Shown here: positions 25,731-35,052 of the stretch, piece by piece
Numbering within the stretch: position 1 is the first letter of the stretch
Layout: every line of letters starts with the position of its first letter
Source: DASUPK01 sp963819715
Lineage (GTDB): Bacteria > Actinomycetota > Thermoleophilia > Solirubrobacterales > 70-9
Direction: 5' to 3'
Length of the DNA stretch: 64,000 nucleotides
Assembly (NCBI GenBank): GCA_963819715.1
Contig: CAWFXE010000007.1
Span: 1 to 64,000, forward strand
Notes under the pieces: generated by a model
What the model was told of the DNA's origin: nothing
Database searches by the model: none
What the model saw: the letters and a program-made list of their open reading frames with translations, nothing else
Made by a program: the position numbers and the translations under genes

Positions 25731-26141
25731 ATGTCCGAGGTGACCCGGGGCGACGGCTGGGCCGTCGCCCCGGACCTCGATTCGCTGGGCGAGGGCTACG
25801 GCTTTCGCAAGCTGCGACGCGAGCTGGACGTCACGGAGTTCGGCGTCAACGTGATCACCATCCCGCCCGGATACGCCACCGGCGGGCACTACCACGAGCG
25901 CCAGCAGGAGCTCTACTTCGTCCACCGCGGCGCCATCGTGATGACCTTCGGCGACGGCGTCAAGGCCGAGCTCCGGGAGGGCGGTGCCGCCCGGGTGGAC
26001 GCGGCGACCGTTCGCTCGGTCCGCAACCTGAGCGAGACCGAGGACGCTCAGTACCTGATCGTCGGCGCGGAGGCCGGCTACGTCGGGCGGGACGCTCACG
26101 TGCCCGAGGGTCAGACGAGCCCCCGCGGGCCCGGGTTCTAG
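25731..26141 (+). CDS. Small cupin-domain protein
   Basis: A single-domain cupin of 136 residues. The first cupin motif is visible as GYATGGHYHERQQELYFVHRG (His-x-His, Glu) and the second is degenerate around GGAARVDAATVRSV. The fold is likely a metal-binding or sugar-binding beta-barrel; no substrate can be named. It starts 2 bp after the DUF4389 gene and is certainly co-transcribed with it. Confidence 0.82.
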   Translation: MSEVTRGDGWAVAPDLDSLGEGYGFRKLRRELDVTEFGVNVITIPPGYATGGHYHERQQELYFVHRGAIVMTFGDGVKAELREGGAARVDAATVRSVRNLSETEDAQYLIVGAEAGYVGRDAHVPEGQTSPRGPGF

Positions 26142-26222
26142 CCTGACGCCGCCCGGTGATCTAGCGTGTGACTGGAATCGGGCGCAACCCCTGACGCCCG
26201 ATCACAACCGAGGGAGAAGAGA

Positions 26223-26600
26223 ATGACCTTTAGCGAAGCGGTTAAGTCCGGCTTCGACCATTACGTGACCTTCACCGGTCGGGCATCGAGGCCGGCCTAC
26301 TGGTGGTGGTTCTTGTTCGGCATCCTGGTCGGGATCGCGGCGAACATCATCGACGCGATCATCGGCTCATTCGGAGTGATCAGCGGCCTGGCCGCCCTGG
26401 CCCTGTTTCTCCCGGGCCTGGCGGTCGGCGTCCGGCGGCTTCACGACATCAACAAGAGCGGCTGGTGGATCCTGATCCTCCTGATCCCGATCGTCGGCTT
26501 CGTCCTCTGGCTCATCTGGTTCACGCGCGAGGGCGATGCGGGCGACAACCAATACGGACCGCCTCCCGTTGAGGGAGTTCCGGCACCGAGCCCCGCCTGA
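26223..26600 (+). CDS. DUF805 membrane protein
   Basis: A 125-residue protein with about four hydrophobic segments. DUF805 features are clear: an N-terminal soluble part with FTGRASRPAYWWWFLF, then the conserved VGVRRLHDINKSGWW. Family members are small inner-membrane proteins of unknown role. GAGGGAGAAGAGA precedes the ATG. TAGCGT at 26162-26167 is a possible -10, suggesting its own promoter after the cupin gene. It converges on ilvC. Confidence 0.9.
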   Translation: MTFSEAVKSGFDHYVTFTGRASRPAYWWWFLFGILVGIAANIIDAIIGSFGVISGLAALALFLPGLAVGVRRLHDINKSGWWILILLIPIVGFVLWLIWFTREGDAGDNQYGPPPVEGVPAPSPA

Positions 26601-26636
26601 TCCACCCGTAGCACGAGCGGCGGCAAGAGCCTCCGG

Positions 26637-27638
26637 CTAATCCTCGATCCAGGGCATCATCGAGCGGAGGCTCTTGCCGACCTGCTCCACCTGCGAGCCG
26701 GCCGCCTCCTCCCGCATGCGCTGGAAGTTCTCCTGGCCCGCCTCGTTCTCGGCGATCCATTCCTTGGCGAACTCGCCCGACTGGATGTCGGCGAGGATCT
26801 TCTTCATCGCCTGACGGGTCTCGTCGGTGATCACCTTGGGGCCGCGGGTCATGTCGCCGTACTCGGCGGTGTTGGAGATCGAGTGGCGCATCCCCTGGAT
26901 GCCGTGCTCGTACATCAGGTCGACGATCAGCTTGAGCTCGTGCAGGCACTCGAAGTAGGCGAGGCGCGGGTCGTAGCCGGCCTCCACGAGCGTGTCGAAG
27001 CCGGCGCGGACCAGCTCCGTGGCCCCGCCGCAGAGGACGGCCTGTTCGCCGAAGAGATCGGTCTCGGCCTCGTCCTTGAAGGTGGTCTCGATGATCCCGG
27101 CGCGGCCGCCGCCGATGCCGCTGGCGTAGGCGAGGACCTGATCGCGGGCGGTGCCGGTGGCGTCCTGGTGGACAGCCATCAGGCACGGCACTCCGGCGCC
27201 GTCGACGAACTCGCGCCGCACCAGGTGGCCGGGTCCCTTGGGGGCGACCATTCCGACGTCCACGCCGGGCGGGGGCTCGATCTGGCCGAAGCGGATGGCG
27301 AAGCCGTGGGCGAACATCAGCAGGTTGCCGTCGGCGATCCCGTCGGCGATCTCCTCCCGCCAGATCTGAGCCTGCTTCTCGTCCGGTAGCAGGATCATCA
27401 CGACGTCGCCCGCGCTGGCCGCGTCGGCGACGTCCATCACCTCCAGGCCCTCGCCCTCGGCGTCGGCGCGGCTTGAGGAATCCGGGCGGAGGCCGACGAC
27501 GACCTTGACGCCCGAGTCCATCAGGTTCAGCGCGTGGGCGTGTCCCTGGGAGCCGTACCCGAGGATCGCGACGGTCTTCCCCTCCAGGACGGAGAGGTCG
27601 GCGTCCTTGTCGTAGAGAACCTCGTCGGCGGCTGCCAT
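26637..27638 (-). CDS. ilvC: Ketol-acid reductoisomerase (class I)
   Basis: Isomerises and reduces acetolactate or acetohydroxybutyrate with NADPH and Mg2+. The Rossmann motif is GYGSQGHAHALNLMDSG, with a Ser-rich cofactor loop RPDSSSRADAE; the metal-binding region is VDLMYEHGIQGMRHSISNTAEYGD. The 333-residue length is class I. It lies 13 bp downstream of menE on the same strand and is probably in its transcript, away from ilvBN at 36-37 kb. Confidence 0.97.
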   Translation of the reverse strand: MAAADEVLYDKDADLSVLEGKTVAILGYGSQGHAHALNLMDSGVKVVVGLRPDSSSRADAEGEGLEVMDVADAASAGDVVMILLPDEKQAQIWREEIADGIADGNLLMFAHGFAIRFGQIEPPPGVDVGMVAPKGPGHLVRREFVDGAGVPCLMAVHQDATGTARDQVLAYASGIGGGRAGIIETTFKDEAETDLFGEQAVLCGGATELVRAGFDTLVEAGYDPRLAYFECLHELKLIVDLMYEHGIQGMRHSISNTAEYGDMTRGPKVITDETRQAMKKILADIQSGEFAKEWIAENEAGQENFQRMREEAAGSQVEQVGKSLRSMMPWIED

Positions 27639-27651
27639 GCGGCGGCGGATG

Positions 27652-28992
27652 CTAGCGGCCCGCTGGTTCCGGCAACTGCCCGCGGAGAAGCTTTCCCGAT
27701 GCGGTGCGGGGCAGGCTCGCTACGAAGTCGACCTGCTTCGGCACCTTGAACTTTGCGAGCGACGCCGCGCAGTGCTCGCGCAGGTCCGGCTCGGTCGCCT
27801 CGCTCCCCTCGGCGATGACCACCAGGGCGCAGACCGACTCCTGCCACTCGGGATCCGGACGGCCGACCACGGCGGCGTCGGCGACGGCCGGATGGGCCAC
27901 CAGCACCGCTTCGACCTCCGCCGGCATCACGTTCTCGCCGCCGGTCACGATCACCTCGCTGCTTCGCCCCGTGACGTAGAGGAATCCCTCCTCGTCGATG
28001 TGACCGAGGTCGCCGGTGTGGAGCCAGCCGTCGGGATCGATGGCGCCGCGGGACACGGTCGGGCCCTGCACGAGGATCTCCCCCTCCTCGATCCGGACGT
28101 GTGTGGTGAGGAGCGGACGCCCCGTGGACCCGATCTTGCGTTCGGCGTCCGCGGGGGCAAGGGTGGTCACCTGGGAGCAGGTCTCCGTCATCCCGTAGGT
28201 CTGCACGACTGTCGCGCCTCCGTCCAGCGCCCTGCGCAGGGCGTTCTCGGGCACAGGCCCGCCCCCGATCAGGATCGCGCGCGGCTGCGACAGGTCGGCC
28301 CCCGTCTCGAGCAGCCGGATCAGCTGCGTCGGCACGAGCGAGAGCACGCCGATGTCGCCGGTCACCAGCGTGCTCGCCACCTTCTCGGTGTCGAAGCCGT
28401 CCATCAGCACCGCGGTGGTGCCGTAGATGACCGAGCGCAGGATGATCGAGAGGCCGGCGACGTGGCTCAGGGGGAGGCAGCAGAGCCAGCGGTCCTCCGG
28501 CTCGACCCCGATGTTGAACGCGGAGCCGACCGCGCTGAAGAGGAAGTTCCCGTAGGTCAGGTCGACCGGCCGGGGTGTCCCTGAGGTGCCGCTGGTCATG
28601 ATCCGGCACTGGAGGTCGTCCATGTCGTGCTCGCCGAGCAGGGGCAGGTCGGCCTCGGTCTGGGTGAGCTCGGCCGCGTCGTTCAGGTCGACCGCGGGGC
28701 GCTCGCCGGCGAGGATCGCGGCGCGCTCCGCCTCGGTCAGCTGCGGGCTGAGAGGCAGGGCCACGGCCCCAAGCTTCATCAGGGCATGGAGCAGCACCAC
28801 CTCCTCGCGGCGCGGATGCATGGTCAGGGCCGCGAGCCCTTCCCGCCTCACCCCGTACGCCGCGAGCCGGCGAGCGACCCAGGTCGCCTCCGCCTCGAGC
28901 TCGGCATACGTGACGCTGGACGCCTCCGTGACCAGCGCGGTTCGCTCGGGACAGCTCTGAGCCCGCTGCGCGAGCCAGTTGTCGAGCTTCAC
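27652..28992 (-). CDS. menE: o-Succinylbenzoate-CoA ligase
   Basis: Activates o-succinylbenzoate for ring closure by MenB in menaquinone synthesis. An adenylate-forming enzyme of 446 residues: P-loop MTSGTSGTPRPVDLTYGN, GWLHTGDLGHIDEEGFLYVTGR, and the C-terminal Lys in PRTASGKLLRG. The menaquinone context distinguishes it from other acyl-CoA ligases. GTG 28992 is preceded at 7 nt by TAGACT and by no Shine-Dalgarno, so translation is probably leaderless. It is divergent from menB across 24 bp and runs into ilvC. Confidence 0.9.
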   Translation of the reverse strand: MKLDNWLAQRAQSCPERTALVTEASSVTYAELEAEATWVARRLAAYGVRREGLAALTMHPRREEVVLLHALMKLGAVALPLSPQLTEAERAAILAGERPAVDLNDAAELTQTEADLPLLGEHDMDDLQCRIMTSGTSGTPRPVDLTYGNFLFSAVGSAFNIGVEPEDRWLCCLPLSHVAGLSIILRSVIYGTTAVLMDGFDTEKVASTLVTGDIGVLSLVPTQLIRLLETGADLSQPRAILIGGGPVPENALRRALDGGATVVQTYGMTETCSQVTTLAPADAERKIGSTGRPLLTTHVRIEEGEILVQGPTVSRGAIDPDGWLHTGDLGHIDEEGFLYVTGRSSEVIVTGGENVMPAEVEAVLVAHPAVADAAVVGRPDPEWQESVCALVVIAEGSEATEPDLREHCAASLAKFKVPKQVDFVASLPRTASGKLLRGQLPEPAGR

Positions 28993-28999
28993 GGTCGAA

Positions 29000-29009
29000 A
29001 GTCTATGGT
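29000..29009. promoter_or_regulatory. Overlapping back-to-back -10 boxes of menE and menB
   Basis: AGTCTATGGT holds two opposed -10 boxes that share TA. TAGACT on the minus strand (29005-29000) lies 7 nt before the menE GTG (28992). TATGGT on the plus strand (29004-29009) lies 7 nt before a menB GTG (29017). Neither gene has a Shine-Dalgarno sequence. The simplest reading is one symmetric -10 region firing in both directions with leaderless messages. Confidence 0.5.
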
Positions 29010-29016
29010 TGCCGCC

Positions 29017-29895
29017 GTGCCGAGACGCCACAAAGACGCCCCGCCCTCAGAGCAGCTCTTCGCGCCGATCGAATGGGCCACGGAGGGCGACTACGAGGAC
29101 ATCCTCTACGAGCGCGGCGAGGAGATCGCGAAGATCTCGATCAATCGGCCGGAGGTGCACAACGCCTTCAGGCCGCCGACGCTCGCCGAGCTGCGCGACG
29201 CCTTCAACCGCGCTCGCGACGACATCGAGGTCGCGGCGATCATCTTCACCGGCGTCGGCGACGAAGCGTTCTGCTCCGGCGGCGATCAGCGGATCCGCGG
29301 CGATGACGGCTACATCGGGGACGACGAGGTCGCCAAGCAGGGTGTCGGCCGGCTCGATGTCGGCGATCTCCACGTCCAGATCAGGCGGCTGCCGAAGCCC
29401 GTCGTCGCGATGGTGGCCGGGTACGCCGTCGGCGGCGGCCACATCCTCCATCTCGTCTGCGACCTGACCATCGCCGGGGAAAACGCCGTCTTCGGCCAGA
29501 CCGGGCCGCGGGTCGGCAGCTTCGATGGCGGCTTCGGGGCGTCGCTCCTGGTCCGGAACGTCGGCGTGAAGAAGGCAAAGGAGATCTGGTTTCTCTCCCG
29601 TCTCTATGACGCGCCGGAGGCGCTCGAAATGGGGCTCGTCAACGCCGTCTTCCCGGTGGCCGACCTGGAACGCGAGACGGTCGCTTGGTGCCGCGAGATG
29701 GCCGCTCTCTCCCCCCTCTCGCTGCGGCTGCTGAAGTCGAGCTTCAACGCGGACGAGGACGGCATCACCGGGATCCAGCAGCTCTCCCACGACGCGACGC
29801 TTCTCTTCTACATGTCGGAGGAGGGCCAGGAGGGCCGCAACGCCTACCAGCAGGGACGCAGTCCGGACTTCTCCAAGTACCCGAAGAGGCCCTAG
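29017..29895 (+). CDS. menB: 1,4-Dihydroxy-2-naphthoyl-CoA synthase
   Basis: Closes the naphthoquinone ring of menaquinone. A crotonase-fold protein of 292 residues with MenB-specific features: FCSGGDQRIRGDDGYIGDDE, AVGGGHILHLVCDLTIA and GPRVGSFDGGFGASLLVR. The start is chosen at GTG 29017 because TATGGT ends exactly 7 nt upstream and no Shine-Dalgarno is present. ATG 29005, four codons earlier, overlaps that -10 box and is the alternative. It leads menB-menA-menC-menD. Confidence 0.94.
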   Translation: MPRRHKDAPPSEQLFAPIEWATEGDYEDILYERGEEIAKISINRPEVHNAFRPPTLAELRDAFNRARDDIEVAAIIFTGVGDEAFCSGGDQRIRGDDGYIGDDEVAKQGVGRLDVGDLHVQIRRLPKPVVAMVAGYAVGGGHILHLVCDLTIAGENAVFGQTGPRVGSFDGGFGASLLVRNVGVKKAKEIWFLSRLYDAPEALEMGLVNAVFPVADLERETVAWCREMAALSPLSLRLLKSSFNADEDGITGIQQLSHDATLLFYMSEEGQEGRNAYQQGRSPDFSKYPKRP

Positions 29896-29897
29896 GG

Positions 29898-30779
29898 ATG
29901 CGGATCTGGCTGATGGCGGCGCGTCCGCGGACGCTGCCCGCCGCGATCGCGCCGGTGCTTGTGGGAACGGCCGCTGCGATCGAGCATCACGGCGACCTGA
30001 GGCGGGTGGGCGCCTTCATCGCCGCCCTGATCGGCTCGATCTTCATCCAGATCGGCACCAACCTCGCCAATGACTACTCGGACGCGAAGCGGGGCGCCGA
30101 CACGGTCGACAGGCTCGGTCCGGTCCGCGTCACCTCGGCCGGGCTGGTCGCTCCGCGAAGCGTGCTGACCGCCACCTGGCTGGCGTTCGGGATCGCCGTC
30201 GTCGCCGGCATCTATCTCGCCATCGTTGCGGGCTGGATCATCATTGCCGTCGGCGTCGCCTCGATCGCGGCGGGCGTCCTCTACACGGGCGGCCCGCGAC
30301 CCTATGGCTACGCGGGGCTCGGCGAGCTCTTCGTCTTCCTCTTCTTCGGCCTGGTGGCAGTGAACGGCTCCTACTACGTCCAACTCGAGCGGCTTGACTG
30401 GCTGCCTTTTGGCCTCTCGGTCGCGGTCGGCTGCCTCGCCACGGCGATCCTCGTGGTGAACAACGTGCGGGATATCGAGACCGACCGCCGCGCCGGGAAG
30501 AACACCCTGGCCGTTCGGCTCGGCCGGCGAGGCGCCCGGGGCCTCTACGTCGGGCTGATCGTCGCGGCGTACGCCTGCCTGCTCGGGACCGTGACCAGTC
30601 ACGGCGGCGCCTGGTGGGCCTTCCTGGGCTTCCTCTCCGCTCCGCTGGCGCTGAAGCCCGCCCGCGCGGTGCTGAACCGCACCGACGGCCCGGCACTGAA
30701 TGGGGCGCTGGCTGGAACCGGCGCGCTCCTCGGCGTCTTCAGCCTGACCGTCTCCGCCGGGCTGTTGATCGCGGCGTAG
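29898..30779 (+). CDS. menA: 1,4-Dihydroxy-2-naphthoate polyprenyltransferase
   Basis: Attaches the polyprenyl chain to dihydroxynaphthoate in the membrane. A UbiA-superfamily protein of 293 residues with about eight to nine membrane segments. The first Asp-rich motif is NDYSDAKRGADTVDRLGP and the second is NNVRDIETDRRAGKNTLAVRLG, both MenA-like. The ATG lies 2 bp after the menB stop. The N-terminus WLMAARPRTLPAAIAPVLVG is the usual start of MenA. Confidence 0.95.
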   Translation: MRIWLMAARPRTLPAAIAPVLVGTAAAIEHHGDLRRVGAFIAALIGSIFIQIGTNLANDYSDAKRGADTVDRLGPVRVTSAGLVAPRSVLTATWLAFGIAVVAGIYLAIVAGWIIIAVGVASIAAGVLYTGGPRPYGYAGLGELFVFLFFGLVAVNGSYYVQLERLDWLPFGLSVAVGCLATAILVVNNVRDIETDRRAGKNTLAVRLGRRGARGLYVGLIVAAYACLLGTVTSHGGAWWAFLGFLSAPLALKPARAVLNRTDGPALNGALAGTGALLGVFSLTVSAGLLIAA

Positions 30780-30788
30780 AGTCGCGGC

Positions 30789-31871
30789 ATGCAGCTGGAG
30801 GAGCTGGAGGTCATCCCCTACTCCCTGCCGTTTCGCGAGCCGTACGTGACCGCTCGGGGGGAGCTGCGAGAGCGAAATCTGATCCTCGTGCGGATTCGCG
30901 GCGAGGGACTCCAGGGCCTGGGCGAGACGGCCGCGCTCTCCCTCCGCGGCGGGGTGAGCATCGACGGCATCGTCGGCGAGATCCGGGAACGCTGCTGGCC
31001 GGCCCTGCTCGACGGGGGAGTGGATCCGAAGCGGATCTGGTCCGCGATCGCCCGCTGCCGCAACCGTGGCGCCTCGGCGCAGGCGGTGGCCGCAGTGGAC
31101 ATCGCCCTGCACGACCTCGCCGGGCAGGCGTCCGGCGACCCGGTCTGGCGGCTGCTCGGCGCGAGCGAGGCGAAGCCGGTGGTCTGCAACGCGACGCTGC
31201 CAGCGGCCAATCCGGCGGCAACCCGGAAGCTGGCGGAGGACTGGCAGGCGCGCGGTTTCCGGACCTTCAAGCTCAAGGTCGGTCTCCCGGGTGACGTCAC
31301 CCAGGTGGCGACCGTTCGCCAGACGCTGGGCGGCAGGGCCACGATTCGCGTCGATGCGAATGGCGCCTGGAGCGTCGACGACGCCGCCGACCGGCTGGCA
31401 GCTCTCGCGCCTCACGGGATCGAGCTGGCGGAGCAGCCTGTGGGGACCTTCGAGCAGATGGTCGATCTGCGGCGCCGGGTGGACGTGAAGATCGCCGCGG
31501 ACGAGAGCCTGGTCTCGCCGTTCGACGCACGCCGAGCCCGGGAGCTGGGCGCCTGCCAGGTCGCGGCAGTCAAGGTCGCGAAGGTGGGCGGGCTTGGCGC
31601 GGCCCTAGAGATTGCGGAGGTCATGCCGTCCTATCTCTCGAGCGCCCTGGAGGGGCCCGTGGGGATCACCGCGGCGGCGCACGCCGTGCAGGCCCTCGCG
31701 CCGGGTGGCGGAAATGCCGGGATGGCTCATGGACTGGCCACGGAGAGCCTCTTCTCGGCGTCGATCGGGAGGGGAGCCACAGCCCAGGGCGACAAGCTGA
31801 TCGTCGCCGACAGCCCGGGCCTGGGAGTCGAGATCGACGAAGCCGCGCTTGCGGCTAGGCGTCTGGACTGA
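30789..31871 (+). CDS. menC: o-Succinylbenzoate synthase
   Basis: Dehydrates SHCHC to o-succinylbenzoate. An enolase-superfamily protein of 360 residues: acid/base Lys pair region FKLKVG, metal ligands in RVDANGAW, ELAEQPV and IAADESL, and the second catalytic Lys in AAVKVAKVGG. Enolase-family specificity is hard to read from sequence (muconate cycloisomerase and dipeptide epimerase are similar), but the position between menA and menD supports MenC. It lies 9 bp after menA. Confidence 0.9.
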   Translation: MQLEELEVIPYSLPFREPYVTARGELRERNLILVRIRGEGLQGLGETAALSLRGGVSIDGIVGEIRERCWPALLDGGVDPKRIWSAIARCRNRGASAQAVAAVDIALHDLAGQASGDPVWRLLGASEAKPVVCNATLPAANPAATRKLAEDWQARGFRTFKLKVGLPGDVTQVATVRQTLGGRATIRVDANGAWSVDDAADRLAALAPHGIELAEQPVGTFEQMVDLRRRVDVKIAADESLVSPFDARRARELGACQVAAVKVAKVGGLGAALEIAEVMPSYLSSALEGPVGITAAAHAVQALAPGGGNAGMAHGLATESLFSASIGRGATAQGDKLIVADSPGLGVEIDEAALAARRLD

Positions 31872-31880
31872 AATGCGAGG

Positions 31881-33692
31881 GTGCTCGCAGGCGAAGCCGA
31901 GAGCAACCCGTTTAATGGGGTAGCAGTGGATCCGACGAATCGGAATACCGCCCTCGCCTCCGCGATGGCCGAGGAGTTGGCCCGCTCGGGAGTGGACCGG
32001 GCGGTGGTCTCCCCCGGCTCGCGCTCCACACCCCTCGCGGTGGCCCTCTGGCGACAGGAGGGAATTGAGGTCACCGTGATCCTCGACGAGCGCAGCGCCG
32101 GCTTCTTCGCCCTCGGCACGGCCCTGGCGACCGGGAAGCCCGCCGCGGTGCTCTGCACCTCGGGATCGGCCGCTGCCAATCTCCACCCGGCGGTGGTCGA
32201 GGCGAACGAGGCGAGCGTGCCGATGATCGTGCTCACGGCCGACCGCCCGCCCGAGCTACGCGACATCGGCGCCGGGCAGACAATCGACCAGCTGAAGCTC
32301 TACGGCGACTCGGTCAGGTGGTTCTGCGACGTCGGCACCCATGAGGCCGACGACGATGGTCTGCTCCATTTCCGCGCCGTGACCTGCCGCGCTCACGCGG
32401 TCGCGGTGGGAGATCCCCGCCCAGGCCCGGTCCACCTCAACATCCCCTTGCGCGAACCCCTCGCGCCGATCCCGGTGGAGGATGGGGTCACCGCCACCGA
32501 CGCACTTGCGCTGGAGGGACGCGGCGCGGATCCGCTCAACGCCGTTGCCGCCGCGACGCCGCGCGCCGACGAGGCGCTGCTCGACCGGCTGGCTGAGCGA
32601 GTCGAGAGCTCCCCAAGGGGCCTGATCGTCGCCGGACGCCAGATGGACCCGGGTCTCGCGGAGCCGGTCTCCGCCCTCGCCGCCGCCGCGGGATATCCGA
32701 TCCTGGCGGAGCCGACCTCACAGCTTCGCCGTGGACCCCACGACCGCTCCCTCGTCGTCTCCTCCTACGACCACATCGCCCGCGACCGACCCGCGCCGTT
32801 GGAGCCGCAGCTGATTCTCAGGGTCGGCGACCTGCCGACCAGCAAGCCCCTGCGCCAGTGGCTCGCGGCGATTGAGAGCCTCGAGCAGATCGTGATCGAC
32901 CCCATCGGCGACTGGCGCGAGCCGACCCGGCGGGCGGACATGATCGTGCGGGCCGATCCGACCGGAGCAGCCCGGGCGCTGACCGACCGGCTTGCTCGAC
33001 TGCGTCCCGGCGCCAGCGCGATCGCGGGCTCACCGTTCGCGGCCGGATGGCTCGAGGCCGAGATCGCGGTGCGGGAGGCGCTGGATGGGCGATTGCGAGA
33101 GCTCGACGAGCTGAGCGAGCCCGGCGTGTGGGCGGCGCTCGGCGACGCGCTCCGCGACGGGGACTCCGTCTTCGCCGCGTCCAGCATGGCCGTCCGGGAC
33201 CTCGAGGCCTTTCTGCGGCCGGGCGCCGAGGGCGTGCGCATCGCCTCCAACCGCGGGGCGAACGGAATCGACGGGCTGGTTTCGACATCGGCGGGCCTCG
33301 CGGCGGGGAGCGGCTCCCGCACCTGGGCGGTGCTGGGCGACCTGGCGCTCTTCCACGACCTGGGCGGGCTCGCCGCGGCTCGCCGCGCCGGCCATCTCCG
33401 TCTGATCGTGATCGACAACTCCGGCGGTGGCATCTTCCACTTCCTTCCCCAGGCCGGTGCGATGGACGAGGCGGAATTCGAGGCCCTGCTGGGGACGCCG
33501 AGCGGCCTCGACCCCTCGGCAGCGGCAGAGCTCTTCGGGCTCAGCGTCGCGCTTCCGGAGAACCAGAGCGACCTCGCCAATGCTCTCGCCAGGGATGCCC
33601 GGCTGATCGTCGTCCGCACCGAGCGCGGGCGGAACCTCGAGCTCCACCGAGAGCTCAGCCGGCTAGCAGCGGCAGCAGCGCCTCGAACTTGA
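31881..33692 (+). CDS. menD: SEPHCHC synthase (MenD)
   Basis: Thiamine diphosphate enzyme that joins 2-oxoglutarate to isochorismate. Typical stretches are VVSPGSRSTPLAVAL, LDERSAGFFALGTALATG, CTSGSAAANLHPAVVEA and the C-terminal VIDNSGGGIFHFLPQA. GTG 31881 gives 603 residues; GTG 31926 (DPTNRNTALASAMAEEL) would match the common N-terminus better. The 3' end overlaps the convergent menF by 38 bp. Confidence 0.94.
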   Translation: MLAGEAESNPFNGVAVDPTNRNTALASAMAEELARSGVDRAVVSPGSRSTPLAVALWRQEGIEVTVILDERSAGFFALGTALATGKPAAVLCTSGSAAANLHPAVVEANEASVPMIVLTADRPPELRDIGAGQTIDQLKLYGDSVRWFCDVGTHEADDDGLLHFRAVTCRAHAVAVGDPRPGPVHLNIPLREPLAPIPVEDGVTATDALALEGRGADPLNAVAAATPRADEALLDRLAERVESSPRGLIVAGRQMDPGLAEPVSALAAAAGYPILAEPTSQLRRGPHDRSLVVSSYDHIARDRPAPLEPQLILRVGDLPTSKPLRQWLAAIESLEQIVIDPIGDWREPTRRADMIVRADPTGAARALTDRLARLRPGASAIAGSPFAAGWLEAEIAVREALDGRLRELDELSEPGVWAALGDALRDGDSVFAASSMAVRDLEAFLRPGAEGVRIASNRGANGIDGLVSTSAGLAAGSGSRTWAVLGDLALFHDLGGLAAARRAGHLRLIVIDNSGGGIFHFLPQAGAMDEAEFEALLGTPSGLDPSAAAELFGLSVALPENQSDLANALARDARLIVVRTERGRNLELHRELSRLAAAAAPRT

Positions 33693-35052
33693 GCTCTGAC
33701 TCCTGAAGCTCGGCCGCCGGGTCCGAATCGGCCACGATCCCGCAGCCCGCGAAGAGATGAGCCTCGCGGTCGCGCAGCAGCGCCGAACGGAGGCCGACGC
33801 AGAACTCTCCGTCCTCCGTTGCGTCCATCCACCCCACCGGCCCGGTGTACCAGCCGCGGTCGATGCCCTCGAGCTCCTCGATCATGGCGAGGGCGGGCTC
33901 GCGCGGCTCGCCGCCGATGGCGGGGGTCGGATGGAGGTACCCCGCCAGCTCGATCGCGCTGTGGGATTCGGCGAGCTGTGCGCGGATCGGGGTAGCCAGG
34001 TGCTGGAGGTTGCCGATCTTGACCACGAACGGCTCGCCCTCCGCGTGAACCCAGACGGAGTGCGGTCGCAGCGTGCGCTCGATGCGTCGCACGACGATTC
34101 CGTGCTCCTCCCGGACCTTGGGGCTCCGCATCATCGCCTCGCCGATGTGGTCGTCGACAGCGGGGTCCGCGCTGCGGGAGGTGGTGCCCGCAAGCGCCAC
34201 GGTCGCGGCCACCGCGCCCGATCGCCTCACCAGCAGCTCAGGGCTGGCCCCGATGAACGCCGCCTCGGGCGACCCGAAGCAGAAGCAGAAGCACGACGGA
34301 AAGAGATCGCGGAGGGCGCCGAGCTTGTCGGCCGGGTCGATCGCCGCCGGTGCCTCGACCGTCAGCTCGCGAGCCAGAACCACCTTGTCGGCCTCGCCGG
34401 CGCGGATCCGCTCGACAGCCGCACCGACTATCTGCTCGTAGCGCTCCGGCGGATAGCGACCCGTGATGGCGGTGGCGGCGCTCAGATGCGGATCCGCCGG
34501 GATCATCACAGCGGGTTTCAGCGAGGCGAGCCGGCCCGAGATGCGCCGGAGAGTGTCCTCCGCCGACGTCCCACGCCCCAGGACCGCGCAGGCGGTGAGG
34601 TAGCTTCGACCTTCGCTTCGGGAGATCGAGATCTCTGGCAGAACTGCCAGCGCCGGCGGCAGCGAGGACCAGATCGGCGAGGAGCCGCCCTCCGCGGCGA
34701 AGGCGAACCCGGTCGCCCAGATAGGCCCGGAGCCGGCCGGCAGGCCCGTCGGCTCCTCCGCGACGCGATCGTGCGCGACGCGCGAGGTGCCGGCCGCCAG
34801 GTCCGAGAAACGGTCCCGACCCCTGCTCACCACCTCGGTGGCGGTGCCGAGGCCGGCGATCGCGAACCCGCGGTCAGGCTGCTCCCAGCAGAACCAGCGG
34901 TCTGTGGCGAGCCTCGAACCGGCGGCGATCGCCGTCGGATCCACCGGCTCTTCGAGCTCAACGGTCGCCGATACGAGCCGGCCCTCTCCCGCACGGGACA
35001 GTGCGTGCTCGAACAGAGCGAGAAGCTCGCCGGCGTCGAGGGCGACGCTCAC
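33655..35052 (-). CDS. menF: Isochorismate synthase
   Basis: Converts chorismate to isochorismate, the entry to menaquinone. A chorismate-utilising enzyme of 465 residues with catalytic-base Lys in RAGEADKVVLARELTV, FIGASPELLVRRSG, LAGTTSRS, and the active-site block HPTPAIGGEPREPAL then GWYTGPVGWMD. The men neighbours favour MenF over salicylate or anthranilate synthases. GTG 35052 overlaps the stop of the SET-domain gene as GTGA and is preferred; ATG 35070 is the alternative. Confidence 0.93.
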   Translation of the reverse strand: MSVALDAGELLALFEHALSRAGEGRLVSATVELEEPVDPTAIAAGSRLATDRWFCWEQPDRGFAIAGLGTATEVVSRGRDRFSDLAAGTSRVAHDRVAEEPTGLPAGSGPIWATGFAFAAEGGSSPIWSSLPPALAVLPEISISRSEGRSYLTACAVLGRGTSAEDTLRRISGRLASLKPAVMIPADPHLSAATAITGRYPPERYEQIVGAAVERIRAGEADKVVLARELTVEAPAAIDPADKLGALRDLFPSCFCFCFGSPEAAFIGASPELLVRRSGAVAATVALAGTTSRSADPAVDDHIGEAMMRSPKVREEHGIVVRRIERTLRPHSVWVHAEGEPFVVKIGNLQHLATPIRAQLAESHSAIELAGYLHPTPAIGGEPREPALAMIEELEGIDRGWYTGPVGWMDATEDGEFCVGLRSALLRDREAHLFAGCGIVADSDPAAELQESELKFEALLPLLAG

